A DNA stretch of 64,000 nt from Gordonia sp. PP30 (GCF_023100845.1 NZ_CP095864.1:3286001-3350000), one strand, 5' to 3'. Positions 45,024-54,809 are shown, counted from the stretch's first letter. Notes: a model not told the origin generated them from the letters alone. Numbers and translations: made by a program.

Positions 45024-47216
45024 TCAGGTCAGCTTGTACACCGTCGTGCCACCCACGGTGATCGGGGTGAAGTTCTCACTCACCCAGGTGCCGATGTCGC
45101 TGGAGCCGCGCGGACCACCACCGCCACCGCCGCCGATGTAGTAGCCGATCTTGCCCTGGGCCACCCACTGTTTGAACTGGGCGAGGGTCGGCGAGGGGTC
45201 GCCGCCGAAGCCGCCGATCGCGATCACCGGACGCCCCGACCCCAGCTGGAGACCGGCCTGCGACTGCGCGCCGTTGGCGGCCGCCGCCCACGCGGCGGTG
45301 GTCTGCTTGAGCAGCGCGATCAATTCGGTGTTCGTGCTGCCACCGCCCGGACCACCACCGGAACCACTCTGCGCGCTCGGTGCGCCCTGCCCGCTCGGTG
45401 CACTCTGCCCGTTCGGTGCACTCTGCCCGTTCGGTGTGCCCTGGCCGTTCGATGTGCCTTGGCCGTTCGATGTGCCTTGGCCGTTCTGTTCCTGGCCGTT
45501 CTGTTCCTGGCCATTCTGTTGCTGGCCGTTCGGCGGCTGCCCGGTCGGCGCCTGATCGGTCGAGTTCCCCGGACGCTGTCCGCCGGGGCCACCGAACCCG
45601 CCGCCCGGACCGCCACCGGGGCCGCCGAAGCCGCCCGGACCACCACCGGCCGTGACGACCGCGGTCGGGATCGATCCGGTGTGCGTGGTGTTCGCGGTCG
45701 CGATACCGAACGACGCGGTCGCGATACCGGCTACGGCCACGAGACTCACCGCCAGGGCGATCGCCCGGCGGCCGCCGGCCCGGCGCAGTACCGCGAGGGC
45801 GGCCAGCGCGAGGAGCGTCGCCCCGCCGAGCACCCACCCGAGCAGCGGCCACGCGAAGTCCGCGGCGTGCGTCTTCGCGATACCCCAGCCGGTCGCCGAC
45901 ACCAGCAGCAGCGCCAGAAAGCCGGTCCCGGCCCACGACCGGCGGGCACGCCAGCCGGTGACCGCGCCGATCGCGACCAGCGCGGCGATCGCCGGAGCCA
46001 GCGCCACCGTGTAGTAGGGGTGCACGGTGCCGCTCATGTAGCTGAACACCAGGCCGGTGACCACCAGCCAACTGCCGAAGACCACCGCGCCGAGCGCGAC
46101 GTCGCGGTCGATCGGGCCGGCCGTCGGCAGACCCCGGCGGCGACGCACGGCGATCAGGACACCGGCGATCAGTGCGCACACCAGCACCGCGAGGGCCGCC
46201 GGGAGCAGCCAGGAGATCTCGTTGCCGAATTCGTTGCTGAACAGGCGGGCCGGACTCGGACTCCCGCCGAACGACGTACCGGTGGCTCCACTGCCGCCGG
46301 GGCCGCCTCCGCCGGGACCGCCGCTCCCGCCGTGGCCGCCGAAGATCCGCGCGAAGCCGTTGTACCCGAGCACCAGGTCCATGAAGGAGTTGTCGGTGGA
46401 ACCGCCGATGTAGGGACGGGAGTCCTTCGGCCACAGGTCGACCAGGAGGACGTACCAGCCGGCCGAGACGACCACCGCGAGGCCGGCGAGCACGAGGTCA
46501 CGAATCCGGCGCAGCCAGGTGGTCTGGGCGAACACGAGGTAGGCGAGGCCGAACCCGGGCAGGACGAGCAGCCCCTGCAACATCTTCGTGAGGAAGGCGA
46601 AGCCGAGGGCCACCCCGCACAGGACCAGCCACTTCGCGGACGCCCGCTGGCAGGCCCGTACCGTCGCGTACGCCGCGGCGGTCATCAGCAGCACCAGGAG
46701 CGCGTCCGGGTTGTTGAAGCGGAAGATCAGCACGGCGGCCGGCGTCAACGCGAGAACCGCGCCGGCCAGCAGGCCGCCGGCGGTCGCCGTGCGCGACGAT
46801 CCGGCCCTCAGCAGCAGTCGCCGCACCGTCGCGTACAGGAGCCACACGGTCAGTACGCCCATCAGCGCCTGCGGCACCAGGATGGACCACGAACTCAGGC
46901 CGAAGAGCCGCACCGACAACCCGGTGACCCAGAGCGCGGCCGGCGGCTTGTCGACGGTGATGACGTTGTTGGGGTCGAGCGAGCCGAACAGCCACGCCTT
47001 CCAGTTCTCGCCACCGGCCTGCGCGGCCGCGGCGTAGAAGTCGTTGCCCCAGCCGTTGCGGGAGAGTCCGACCAGGTAGAGCAGGGCCGTGCCGGCGAGC
47101 AGCGCCGACACCGCCCAGTAGCGGGATCTCCAGCGTCGTTCACGGTCGGGTCCGGTGCGAACGGCCACGGGCGCGGCCGGTGGCACCGGTGCAGGTCTGA
47201 TGTCGAGTGCGGTCAT
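45024..47216 (-). CDS. GT39-family (PMT/ArnT-like) membrane glycosyltransferase, copy 1
   Basis: The ~730-residue protein has about ten to twelve transmembrane helices and then a large extracytoplasmic end, as in GT-C enzymes that use polyprenyl-phosphate sugars. The catalytic loop has GNDFYAAAAQAGGENW, then VDKPPAALWVTGL and FRFNNPDALL; SAGWYVLLVDLWPKDSRPY follows. Two low-complexity inserts are seen: a Gly-rich one (residues ~310-335) and a long Gly/Asn/Gln-rich one (~530-625) with repeats such as NGQEQNGQ and NGQGTSNGQ. The C-terminal TVGGTTVYKLT is shared with copy 2 at 52373. The start at 47216 or 47225 is uncertain. It probably glycosylates an envelope component; acceptor unknown. Confidence 0.85.
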   Translation of the reverse strand: MTALDIRPAPVPPAAPVAVRTGPDRERRWRSRYWAVSALLAGTALLYLVGLSRNGWGNDFYAAAAQAGGENWKAWLFGSLDPNNVITVDKPPAALWVTGLSVRLFGLSSWSILVPQALMGVLTVWLLYATVRRLLLRAGSSRTATAGGLLAGAVLALTPAAVLIFRFNNPDALLVLLMTAAAYATVRACQRASAKWLVLCGVALGFAFLTKMLQGLLVLPGFGLAYLVFAQTTWLRRIRDLVLAGLAVVVSAGWYVLLVDLWPKDSRPYIGGSTDNSFMDLVLGYNGFARIFGGHGGSGGPGGGGPGGSGATGTSFGGSPSPARLFSNEFGNEISWLLPAALAVLVCALIAGVLIAVRRRRGLPTAGPIDRDVALGAVVFGSWLVVTGLVFSYMSGTVHPYYTVALAPAIAALVAIGAVTGWRARRSWAGTGFLALLLVSATGWGIAKTHAADFAWPLLGWVLGGATLLALAALAVLRRAGGRRAIALAVSLVAVAGIATASFGIATANTTHTGSIPTAVVTAGGGPGGFGGPGGGPGGGFGGPGGQRPGNSTDQAPTGQPPNGQQQNGQEQNGQEQNGQGTSNGQGTSNGQGTPNGQSAPNGQSAPSGQGAPSAQSGSGGGPGGGSTNTELIALLKQTTAAWAAAANGAQSQAGLQLGSGRPVIAIGGFGGDPSPTLAQFKQWVAQGKIGYYIGGGGGGGPRGSSDIGTWVSENFTPITVGGTTVYKLT

Positions 47217-47254
47217 GATCGCCATGGTCGCGGCCGAAGCTGGGAGGCCGCTGG

Positions 47255-47505
47255 AAGGTCCCTGGGAACCCTTCGCCATTCCGGAGGGCCGCCGCCGGGA
47301 GCCTGCCTCCGGTGCCCCGGCCCTGCAGGTCGGGGCACGACCGTCGGCCGCCCGAGTTCGGCGGCACGTCCCCGAATCCGCGGACGGACTGCGCCGATGA
47401 GGCGCCCATCGCACCGGATCGCCAGGCCGGTGACCGTCGTATCGGCGAGCTCGCCGCGCACCTCGTCCATCGTCTGCACCGGTGGCGGCCGACCGCCCCG
47501 GGCAA
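47255..47505 (-). pseudogene. GNAT acetyltransferase remnant
   Basis: On the minus strand QTMDEVRGELADTTVTGLAI, then CDGRLIGAV, and after a frame change PDLQGRGTGGRL, are a worn copy of the GNAT part of the gene at 55359 (QTLDELIGELRDPAVIGLGI, NGRLVAAV, PDRQGRGLGSTL). Two frame changes and the loss of the C-terminal half make it nonfunctional. Its place just upstream of GT39 copy 1 mirrors the neighbourhood of copy 2. Confidence 0.6.
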
Positions 47506-47577
47506 CGACTCCACGACACGAACTCCACCTCGCCTTATTCTGGGCGGGAGAGCCCCGCACCCGGCCCGAGGAGGGAC

Positions 47578-48465
47578 ATGACCACCGCGATCGTGCTGTC
47601 CGGCGGCACCAACCTGGGCGCCATCCAGGTGGGCATGCTGCGGGCGCTGGTGGAGCACGGCGTCGTCCCCGACCTGCTGGTCGGCACCTCTGCCGGCGCC
47701 CTGAACGCCGCCTACATCGCCGAACACGGGCTCACGGCCGACGCCGTCGACGGCCTGGAGGGGATCTGGCGATCCCTGCGGGCACGCGACGTGTTCCCGC
47801 CCGATCCACTGCGTCTGCTCAGCGCGCTGCGCGGCCGGAGCCCGTCGTTGTTCGACGACACCGGGCTGCGCCGCATCGTCGAGAACAACCTCACGCTCAC
47901 CGGTCTCGAAGACACCCGGGTCCCGCTGATCGTGGTGACCACGGACGTCCTCACCGGCGGTGAGGTGGATCTGGGCTGGGGACCGGTCGCCGACGCTCTC
48001 CTGGCCAGCAGTGCCATTCCGGGGCTGCTGCCGCCGGTGCACTGGCACGACCGGACCCTGGTCGACGGCGGCATCGCGGACAACACCTCGCTGGCACCCG
48101 CGATCACCGCCGGCGCGGACACCGTGTACGTGCTGCCGACCGGGTATTCGTGTGCCCGCACCGAACCACCCCAGGACGCGGCGGGCGCGGTGCTGCACAG
48201 TATGACGCTGCTGGTGCACAAGCGACTCATCCGGGAGATCGACGACTACGCCGACGCCGCCGAACTGATCGTGCTGCCACCGCCGTGCCCGCTCGATCTC
48301 GGCGCGATGGACTTCGGCCGGGCCGGGGATCTGATCGAGGAGGCTCACCGGGAAGCGGTCTCCGTGCTGGCGGTCGACGGCGGACGCCGCGCCCACCCGT
48401 CCCGGCTGATCGCGATGCACACGCACCCCGCCGCACCCACGTCGCCGGATCTGGTGTCCCGATAG
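47578..48465 (+). CDS. Patatin-like phospholipase
   Basis: The 295-residue protein is a Ser-Asp dyad lipid acyl hydrolase: the oxyanion segment LSGGTNLGAIQVGMLRAL starts the chain, the nucleophile is Ser in VGTSAGALNAA, and the catalytic Asp is in LVDGGIADNT. The ATG at 47578 has GAGGAGG upstream. No signal peptide is present, so it acts in the cytoplasm or at the membrane. It is close to RssA-type patatins; substrate unknown. Confidence 0.88.
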   Translation: MTTAIVLSGGTNLGAIQVGMLRALVEHGVVPDLLVGTSAGALNAAYIAEHGLTADAVDGLEGIWRSLRARDVFPPDPLRLLSALRGRSPSLFDDTGLRRIVENNLTLTGLEDTRVPLIVVTTDVLTGGEVDLGWGPVADALLASSAIPGLLPPVHWHDRTLVDGGIADNTSLAPAITAGADTVYVLPTGYSCARTEPPQDAAGAVLHSMTLLVHKRLIREIDDYADAAELIVLPPPCPLDLGAMDFGRAGDLIEEAHREAVSVLAVDGGRRAHPSRLIAMHTHPAAPTSPDLVSR

Positions 48466-48583
48466 CGGTCGCGCGCGTGGGGCACGATGATCGGGGCCGA
48501 GCCGCCGCACCCCTCGTGGCGGCCGTGACGGCCTCGGCGGTCCGCGCCCAGATCTTCCGCGCCGATCGTGTCTCCGGCCGGGA

Positions 48584-48857
48584 TCAGCCGGCCTGGTCGA
48601 ACGCGATCGATTCCCCCGGCACCGCCGGCCCGGCGGCGTATCGCCCCAGCGGCAGCCGATAGGTCGTTTGCAGTCGCTGGATCTGCGCGCGAACGTCGTG
48701 CAATTCGGTGAGCAACTCGCGCGTATGCGGACGCGAGAGCGGAGCCGACCCGATCTCGATGACCAGCCGGTCGGCCCCGGGCCTCGAACTCGCGGACGAA
48801 GATCATCGCCTGCAACGTCGACGGATCAGAACCGGGATCACCTGTCAGCCAGATCAT
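48584..48857 (-). pseudogene. Small hypothetical gene broken by a one-base frameshift
   Basis: With one G fewer in the GGGG run near 48775 the frame reads MIWLTGDPGSDPSTLQAMIF, continues DRLVIEIGSAPLSRPHTREL and ends AVPGESIAFDQAG and stop, about 90 residues. GGAGGGGAACG lies upstream of the ATG. The regular codon use in both halves supports an originally intact gene. No family is recognised. It lies downstream of the IS-split regulator on the same strand. Confidence 0.55.
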
Positions 48858-49692
48858 GATCGTTCCCCTCCACACCCGACGCACGCTCGCGGTGACTTCA
48901 TGTCTCCCGAAGCGGGCATAAGCTCGGGTTTCCTGCCTCCGGTAGAGCGCCGCCACCAAGGTGTTTCGGCTTCTGTTGTCCGCCGGGACAAACCGTCCAC
49001 GCCGCTGACCGCGGTGCGGCGGACGACGATTCAAAGGCGTTCCCGGATCTCGAACGCGAGACACAGCTCGGCGAGGTCCCGCGGCACGCGCAGCGATCGA
49101 TCGGTCACCTTCTCGATCCGGCGCATGCGATAGCGCACGGTGTTCGGATGGCACGACAGCGCGTGCGCCGCGTCATCGATCGAACCGTCCGCGACCACCC
49201 ACGCATGGAAGGTGCTGGTGAGCAGCTGCTGATCGTCGCCGGTGAGGCCGGCGAACTCACCGAGGATCACGTCGGCGATCTTGCCCGTGACGTCGGGCGC
49301 ACTGATCGCCGCGACGGCGAGCACCGAGTCGTCGAACACCCGGACCAGCTCACCCGCCGGCACCGACTCCATCGCCAGCCGCGCGTATCGCATGTGCACC
49401 GACGTGTCGGTGAGGTCGTCGAACATCGGGGAGATCCCCACCGGTGTGGTCGCGACCCGGCCGAGCAGATCGACGGTGGCGCGGTGCGCGGCCGGCGAGC
49501 TCACATGGACCAGCCCGAGATGGATGTCGGGAAACAGCCGCCACGCCGAAGACGTGTCCACCGCCCGCAGGCGCGCGGCGATCTCCGGCAGCGGCAGCCG
49601 ACCGATCATCGGCGGCGCGGCCGCGACCACCACGTACGGACCGTCGGCCGGGATACGCAACAGCTGCGCGACCTCCCACCGGGTGTAGTCGG

Positions 49693-50587
49693 CTAGGGCA
49701 TGTCTGATAATTCCCTCGACCAGGCGATTACCGCGTTGAGGACGACCGCTGCTCGGTAGTTCACAGCGTGCTTGTCGTAGCGAGTGGCGATGCCGCGCCA
49801 CTGCTTGATGTGGCAGTAGCGACGTTCGATGACGTTGCGGTTGTGGTAGTCGGCGGCGTCGAGGCCAACAGGCCGGCCGCCGCGTGAACCCCGACGTTTG
49901 CGGTGTCCCTTCTGATCATCGGGTTCGGGAATGACGGCTTTGATCCCGCGTGATCGCAGGTGGCCTCGAATCGCGCGCGAGGAGTAGGCCTTGTCGCCGC
50001 GGACCGCGTCCGGGCGGGTGCGTGGACGCCCGCGTTCACGGCCGACTCGCAGCTGCGCCATCAGCGGCAGGAACATCGGCGAGTCCCCTGCTTGGCCGGG
50101 CGTGAGCAGCGTGACCAGTGGCAGGCCGTTGCCGTCGACGAGCTGGTGAATCTTCGTCGAGAGCCCACCGCGGGATCGGCCGACCGCGTGGTCAGGCGGC
50201 TCGAGAGCCGGATTGTTGTAATTCGATCCAGCCCCCTGTGAGGCGTTTGGTGTTCGTGGCGTGCTGATGTGCGCGGGCGATCGTGGAGTCCACCGACAGT
50301 GACCAATCCACCAGGCCCGCAGCGTCGGCGGCCGCCGTCAGCTTCGCATGCACCTTGTCCCAGAGGCCTGCCCTGGCCATCCGGTGATGCCAGGTCCACA
50401 CTGTCTGCCACGGACCGAACACCTCCGGCAGATCACGCCAGGCGATACCGCACCGATACCGGTAGGCGATCGCCTCGACCATGGTTCGTGCGTCCGAGAA
50501 CGGCCGGCCGCGTCGCCCGGTCGGCCGCGGCAACATGTCCTCGATCAACGACCATTGAGCATCTGAAAGCACCTGAAACCGCGACAT
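49693..50587 (-). CDS. IS5/IS427-type DDE transposase in two frames (orfA 50192-50587, orfB to 49693)
   Basis: OrfA (131 residues, MSRFQVLSDAQWSLIEDMLP) contains the helix-turn-helix part and the first catalytic Asp in LSVDSTIARAHQHA. The second frame, open from about 50210, reads DHAVGRSRGGLSTKIHQLVD, carries the second Asp in VRGDKAYSSRAIR and the Glu in HNRNVIERRYCHIKQW. A -1 ribosomal frameshift around the end of orfA would join them, as known for this group. All three acidic residues are present, so the element may be active. Confidence 0.9.
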
Positions 50588-50633
50588 GAAATCAGGCTCG
50601 CAGAGCCGGACCGGAACATTTGTCAGACACGCC
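49697..50633 (-). mobile_element. IS5-family (IS427-like) insertion sequence, 937 bp
   Basis: The ends are imperfect inverted repeats GGCATGTCTGATAA (49697-49710) and, inverted, GGCGTGTCTGACAA (50620-50633), matching at 12 of 14 positions. CTAG occurs on both sides (49693-49696 and 50634-50637) as the target duplication. Two overlapping transposase frames fill the element, the IS427 arrangement. The stop codon of the second frame is made by the IS end plus the CTAG. Confidence 0.93.
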
Positions 50634-51153
50634 CTAGGTGGCGGCCTTGCAGAAGCGCCTCGACCAGCGCCTCCCGCTCGTACTCGTCGTCGATCACGCG
50701 CCGCATCGTCGCCTCGCGATGCGCGGATGCCATGGCCTCGACATAGCTGTCCTGCCCCGACCAGATCTTCTCGGTGGCCGCCAGCGCCAGCTCCGCACCC
50801 GCGGTCGGCATGCCGGCGAGCGTCTCACGCAGCCCCTGCCACACCTGGTGGGCGGCGACCCGGAACGCCGCCATCACCGCGGGCAGGGGAACGCCTTGTT
50901 CGGCACGCAGCCGGCCGGTCTGCGTTGCCGCCGTCAAGTCGAAGTCCCGGCGGTGCTCCAGCGAACGGAACACCAGCGTCAGGTTGTCGACGGACGTTTG
51001 GTGCAGCGACTCCTCGGACACCGTCGGGTCATCCCGGTAGAACTCCACCTCGTCGCCGATGGCGGCCACCACCCGCCGCGCGAGTTCATCGACGCGGGTC
51101 AGGAGCGATGCTCCCAGCTCCGCGATCTGCCCATCCAATTCCGGCGACGACAC

Positions 51154-51483
51154 GTGTCAAACGCTAACAGCGCCCGGCGCACCCACTCGCCGCAATCGGC
51201 ACACCGTGGTGGAAGACTGCGTTGCGCGAGCGGCCGTTCCCCGCGTCGCGCGCAGCCCCACGCGCCAGAACCCGCCCTCCGCCCGTGCGCTTCGAGCACG
51301 GGCGGAGGTGGCGAATTTCTCGCGGGGCGGCCACACGAGCGGATCGGTCGTTTGCGCGGCGCCGACGAGGCGGGGAGCCCGGATCGGCTCGCATCAGCTC
51401 GACAGGCCGGGGCAGAGAGCGCGGGAAAACGTCGCACTGCGCGGCAGTCTTTCAGATCAGGCGGCCGGTCAGGACGACGCCGC
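51154..51483. other. Gene-free spacer between the split regulator and the mazEF-like pair
   Basis: No coding frame is convincing. The only clear structure is the hairpin at 51276-51308. Short open frames here have no recognisable product. Confidence 0.5.
51276..51308. terminator. Hairpin downstream of the toxin gene
   Basis: CCTCCGCCCGTGC and GCACGGGCGGAGG form a perfect thirteen-base-pair stem with loop GCTTCGA, about 175 bases after the toxin stop. It is probably a terminator. Confidence 0.65.
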
Positions 51484-51828
51484 TCACTGCTCGAAACCGA
51501 GGTAGTCGGCAAGCCACTCGCGAAGGTCGGCGACGGTCTCCGCATCGAGGCGGCCCAGATACCCGGCGAATCGATCGCGCGACACGGTGCGCAACTGCTC
51601 GGTCATCGCGAAGCCCGTCATTCCGGGCAGTGCCACGGGCACGTGATTCGGCCAGCCCCGATCGACCGTGCTGATCGGCACACCCAGCGCGACCGTGTCG
51701 ACGAGTTCGAGGTAGGTGTCCGATGCCACAACGACGAAGGGGCGGCGCCCGGATTGTTCGCGACCGACGACCGCATCCGGGCGCACCCAGTAGACGTCTC
51801 CGGTGTGCACGCGCGGCCGGTCAGTCAC
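51484..51828 (-). CDS. MazF/PemK-like toxin (endoribonuclease family)
   Basis: The 114-residue protein starts with RVHTGDVYWV, the MazF opening strand, and contains RRPFVVVASDTY and VPVALPGMTGFAMTEQLRTV, which match the PemK/MazF fold with the conserved T/S and Gln-Leu-Arg segment. MazF toxins cut mRNA at short sequences. The GTG start overlaps the antitoxin stop by eight bases (GTGACTGA), the usual coupling of toxin-antitoxin pairs. Confidence 0.85.
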   Translation of the reverse strand: MTDRPRVHTGDVYWVRPDAVVGREQSGRRPFVVVASDTYLELVDTVALGVPISTVDRGWPNHVPVALPGMTGFAMTEQLRTVSRDRFAGYLGRLDAETVADLREWLADYLGFEQ

Positions 51829-52051
51829 GGGGAGCCACCGTGAGCGCATCGATCTCAGCCACCTCGTCCCAGTAGTCCGGGCCGGGCGGTCGCACATGCA
51901 TGGCGGCGGCCATCGCCTGCAACCGCTCGCGGCGACGCGCGTCGCGGACGACCTGGTCGAGGTAGTCCCCGATCGTCTGACCATGCTCGGAGGCGGCGGC
52001 GCTGATCCGGTCCCGCAGAGCGGTGTCCACTTTGATCGTCGTCAGGCCCAC
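51821..52051 (-). CDS. MazE-like ribbon-helix-helix antitoxin
   Basis: The 76-residue protein begins with a ribbon-helix-helix DNA-binding part (LTTIKVDTALRDRISAAASE) and ends in an acidic, Pro-containing tail (PPGPDYWDEVAEIDALTVAP) that would bind the toxin. The GTG start at 52051 is near GGAG. It precedes and overlaps the toxin gene. Confidence 0.82.
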   Translation of the reverse strand: MGLTTIKVDTALRDRISAAASEHGQTIGDYLDQVVRDARRRERLQAMAAAMHVRPPGPDYWDEVAEIDALTVAPRD

Positions 52052-52372
52052 ACTCCGAGGATATCGTCTCAGAGGTTGACAGACATCCTGAATCGGCATA
52101 CCTGGACGACATACCTCCGGCGCGTGGCGCTGTCACGTCCGACTTCACCGAGACCGGAGCGCGCATCAACGCCACCATCTGGCAGCCCGCGGGTCAACGC
52201 CGGACCGCTCCTCGGGAATCTGGATCTGGCAGGTGTGCCGGGCCGGTGGCGCACGACGATGCCGAGTCGGCCGCCGTGCACTCGTATGGGAGTGCGGAGC
52301 CGGCCGGTCCGGGGACGACGGCACCGGACCGGCCGCCCGCGCGGGGCGAATCCGGCCCGGCGCCGATCCGGG
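52052..52372. other. Gene-free spacer upstream of the antitoxin gene
   Basis: It holds the promoter of the toxin-antitoxin pair (not resolved) and, at its right end, the terminator hairpin of the GT39-like copy 2. No convincing gene is seen. Confidence 0.45.
52302..52334. terminator. Terminator hairpin after GT39-like copy 2
   Basis: GGCCGGTCCGG (52302-52312) and CCGGACCGGCC (52324-52334) form a perfect eleven-base-pair stem about 40 bases after the stop of the minus-strand gene. Confidence 0.7.
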
Positions 52373-54583
52373 TCAGGTCAGCTTGTACACCGTGGTGCCG
52401 CCGACCGTCGTCGCGGTGAAGTTCTCGCTCACCCAGGTCGCGATCTCGCTCGAGGCGCGCGAACCGCCCATGCCGGGGAAGCCACCGCCACCACCGGGGA
52501 AGCCGCCACCCGGTAGGTCGTCGTTCGGCACGTCGCCGTTCGGGAAGCCGCCGCCCGGGAAGCCGCCACCGTGCGGTGCGGTATCGGACGGCGCGCCTTC
52601 ACCGTTTCGCGTACCGGTACCGCCCATACCGCCGGGGCCGCGGCCGACGATGTAGTAGCCGATCTTGCCCTGGGCGACCCACTGCTTGAACTGGTCGAGG
52701 CTGGGCGCCGGATCGCCGCCGCCGAACCCGCCGATGGCCATCACCGCCCGGCCCGACTCCAACTGCAGGGAGGCTTGCGATTGGGCTCCGGTGGTCGCCG
52801 CCGCCCACTTGGTGTCGGTCCCCTTGAGCAGTGCGATCACCTCGGCGTCGGCGGTACCACCCATGCCTGGGCCACCGAAGCCGCCGCGGTCCCGGTCTCC
52901 CGAATGCCGTCCACCGGGCAGCGACATGCCGCCCCGGCCACCCGGGAAGCCCATCCCGTCGCCGCCCTTCGAGGTGTGCACGGCGGTCGGCACTGCGCCG
53001 GTGTGCGTGGTGTTCGCGGTGGCGATGCCGAACGATCCGATCGCGATTCCGCCCGCCACCACTACGGCCCCGGCCAGGGTCGCGGCGCGGGCGCCGTCCG
53101 CGCGGCGCAGCGCGACCAGCGCGGCGAGACCGAGGAGCGTCACGACGCCCAGCACCCAGCCGAGCAGCGGCCAGGCGAAGCCGGTGGCGCAGGCCCGGGC
53201 GACACCCCAGCCGGTCGCTGACACCAGCAACAGCGCGAGGAATCCGGTACCGGCCCACGTCGAACGGTGCCGCCAGCCGATCACGGCGCCGATCGCGACC
53301 AGCGCGGCGATCGCCGGGGCCAGTGCCACGGTGTAATACGGGTGCACGATGCCGCTCATGTACGCGAAGATCAGGCCGTTGATCACCAACCAGGTGCCGA
53401 AGACGGTCAGCCCCATGGCCGCCGTCCGGTCGACGACGAGCAGTCCGCCCCAGCGGGCCCGCAGGGCGGGGATCAATCTGACCGCGAGCAGAACCAGCGC
53501 GACCAGCAATACGAGCAACGCGGCCGGCAGCAGCCAGGAGATCTCGTTGCCGAATTCGTTGCTGAACAGCCGTGCCAGACCGGGCTCACCGCCGAAGGCT
53601 CCGCCGGCGCCTCCGCCGCCGGGACCGCCGCGGCCCATGCCGGGCATGCCCTCGGGCAATTCGATGCCGCTGGGCGGCGTCATCCCGCCTGAGCCGCGTC
53701 CGCCGGGACCGCCGCTGTGGCCGAAGATCCGCGCGAAGCCGTTGTAGCCGAGTACCAGGTCCATGAACGAGTTGCCCTCGGAGCCGCCGATGTACGGCCG
53801 CGAGGAGGTGGGCCACAGGTCGACGAGCAGCACATACCAGCCGGCGGACACCACCAGCGCCACCACCGCAAGCGCCAGACCGCGAATCCGTTTGAGCCAG
53901 GTGGCCTGTGCGAACAGCAGGTAGGCCAGGCCGAATCCCGGCACGACGATCAGGCCCTGCAGCATCTTGGCGAGGAAGGCGAAGCCCAGCGCGACGCCGC
54001 AGAGGGCAATCCAGCGCGCCGAGGCCTGCTGACAGGCCCGGACCGTGCAGTAGGCGGCGACGGTCATCAGCAGGACCAGCAGCGCATCGGGATTGTTGAA
54101 CCGGAAGATCAGCACGGCAGCGGGCGTCAGCGCCAGGATCGCCCCGGCCAGCAGGCCACCGGCGGTCGCCGTGCGCGACGATCCGCCGTCGAGCAGTACC
54201 CGGCGGACGGTGGCGTACAGCACCCACACCGAGAGCACGCCCATCAGCGCCTGCGGCACCAGGATCGACCAGGAACTCAGCCCGAAGATCCGGACGAAGA
54301 GGCCGGTGACCCACAGCGCGGCCGGCGGCTTGTCAACGGTGATCACGTTATGCGGGTCGAGCGAACCGAAGAGCCACGCCTTCCAGTTCTCGCCGCCCGC
54401 CTGCGCGGCAGCGGCGTAGAAGTCGTTGCCCCAGTCATTGCGCGAGAGATTCCACAGGTAGAGCAGGGCCGTCGCGGCGAGCAGGGCCGCGAGCGCCCAG
54501 TGGCGAGGTTCGATGTGGAGCCGGGAGCGCAGCACCCGGGCCCGCCAGGCGGGCGTGTCGTCCGTCGACAGGGTTGTAGTCAT
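52373..54583 (-). CDS. GT39-family (PMT/ArnT-like) membrane glycosyltransferase, copy 2
   Basis: This ~736-residue paralogue of the protein at 45024 keeps the same membrane and catalytic layout: GNDFYAAAAQAGGENW, VDKPPAALWVTGLFVRIFGL, FRFNNPDALL and PYIGGSEGNSFMDLVLGYN. The two variable Gly-rich stretches differ: here they are Gly/Met/Pro-rich (GGRGSGGMTPPSG; GFPGGRGGMS) and a third Gly/Phe-rich run lies near the C-terminus (GGGFPGGGFPN). The ends (IATWVSENFTATTVGGTTVY) are nearly identical in both copies. The ATG at 54583 has AGGA eight bases upstream. Acceptor and sugar are unknown. Confidence 0.85.
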   Translation of the reverse strand: MTTTLSTDDTPAWRARVLRSRLHIEPRHWALAALLAATALLYLWNLSRNDWGNDFYAAAAQAGGENWKAWLFGSLDPHNVITVDKPPAALWVTGLFVRIFGLSSWSILVPQALMGVLSVWVLYATVRRVLLDGGSSRTATAGGLLAGAILALTPAAVLIFRFNNPDALLVLLMTVAAYCTVRACQQASARWIALCGVALGFAFLAKMLQGLIVVPGFGLAYLLFAQATWLKRIRGLALAVVALVVSAGWYVLLVDLWPTSSRPYIGGSEGNSFMDLVLGYNGFARIFGHSGGPGGRGSGGMTPPSGIELPEGMPGMGRGGPGGGGAGGAFGGEPGLARLFSNEFGNEISWLLPAALLVLLVALVLLAVRLIPALRARWGGLLVVDRTAAMGLTVFGTWLVINGLIFAYMSGIVHPYYTVALAPAIAALVAIGAVIGWRHRSTWAGTGFLALLLVSATGWGVARACATGFAWPLLGWVLGVVTLLGLAALVALRRADGARAATLAGAVVVAGGIAIGSFGIATANTTHTGAVPTAVHTSKGGDGMGFPGGRGGMSLPGGRHSGDRDRGGFGGPGMGGTADAEVIALLKGTDTKWAAATTGAQSQASLQLESGRAVMAIGGFGGGDPAPSLDQFKQWVAQGKIGYYIVGRGPGGMGGTGTRNGEGAPSDTAPHGGGFPGGGFPNGDVPNDDLPGGGFPGGGGGFPGMGGSRASSEIATWVSENFTATTVGGTTVYKLT

Positions 54584-54809
54584 GGTCGTCATCCTGTTCG
54601 ACGGGCCTGGCAGTTCCGCGCCAGGAGCCTCCGTGTTTGCTGTGAACTCGCTGCGCGGCGGTGCGGCCGCCGGGATCTCGCGCGCGGGTGTGGCCATTCG
54701 AGACACGCGCAGAACGACGGCACTCTCGCGGCGCACGTACCGGATGTGACCACGTGAACGCGCAGGGTGCCGTTGTTCTACACGCGACCCGGGTCGGCGG
54801 CGCCCGGCG

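Larger units (their letters stand above)
49031..51153 (-). pseudogene. CdaR/PucR-type transcriptional regulator split by an insertion sequence
   Basis: The N-terminal part (50634-51153) has an RsbRD-like helical domain (MSSPELDGQIAELGASLLTR, EALVEALLQGRHL) and the C-terminal part (49031-49696) has the GGDEF-like linker and the PucR helix-turn-helix (SIDDAAHALSCHPNTVRYRM followed by RRIEKVT). The IS at 49697-50633 separates them. Removing the IS and one copy of the CTAG target duplication joins GRHL to ADYTRWEVAQLL exactly in frame, giving a normal 393-residue regulator. The present gene is surely inactive as a full regulator. Confidence 0.88.

Noticed and set aside
45024-47216. PE_PGRS-like protein because of Gly-rich stretches
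   Set aside because: The protein has membrane helices and GT-C catalytic loops and lacks a PE domain.
44409-47963. An 1184-residue plus-strand frame with LPVRC-like repeats
   Set aside because: It is the antisense reading of GT39-like copy 1; the repeats mirror its low-complexity tract.
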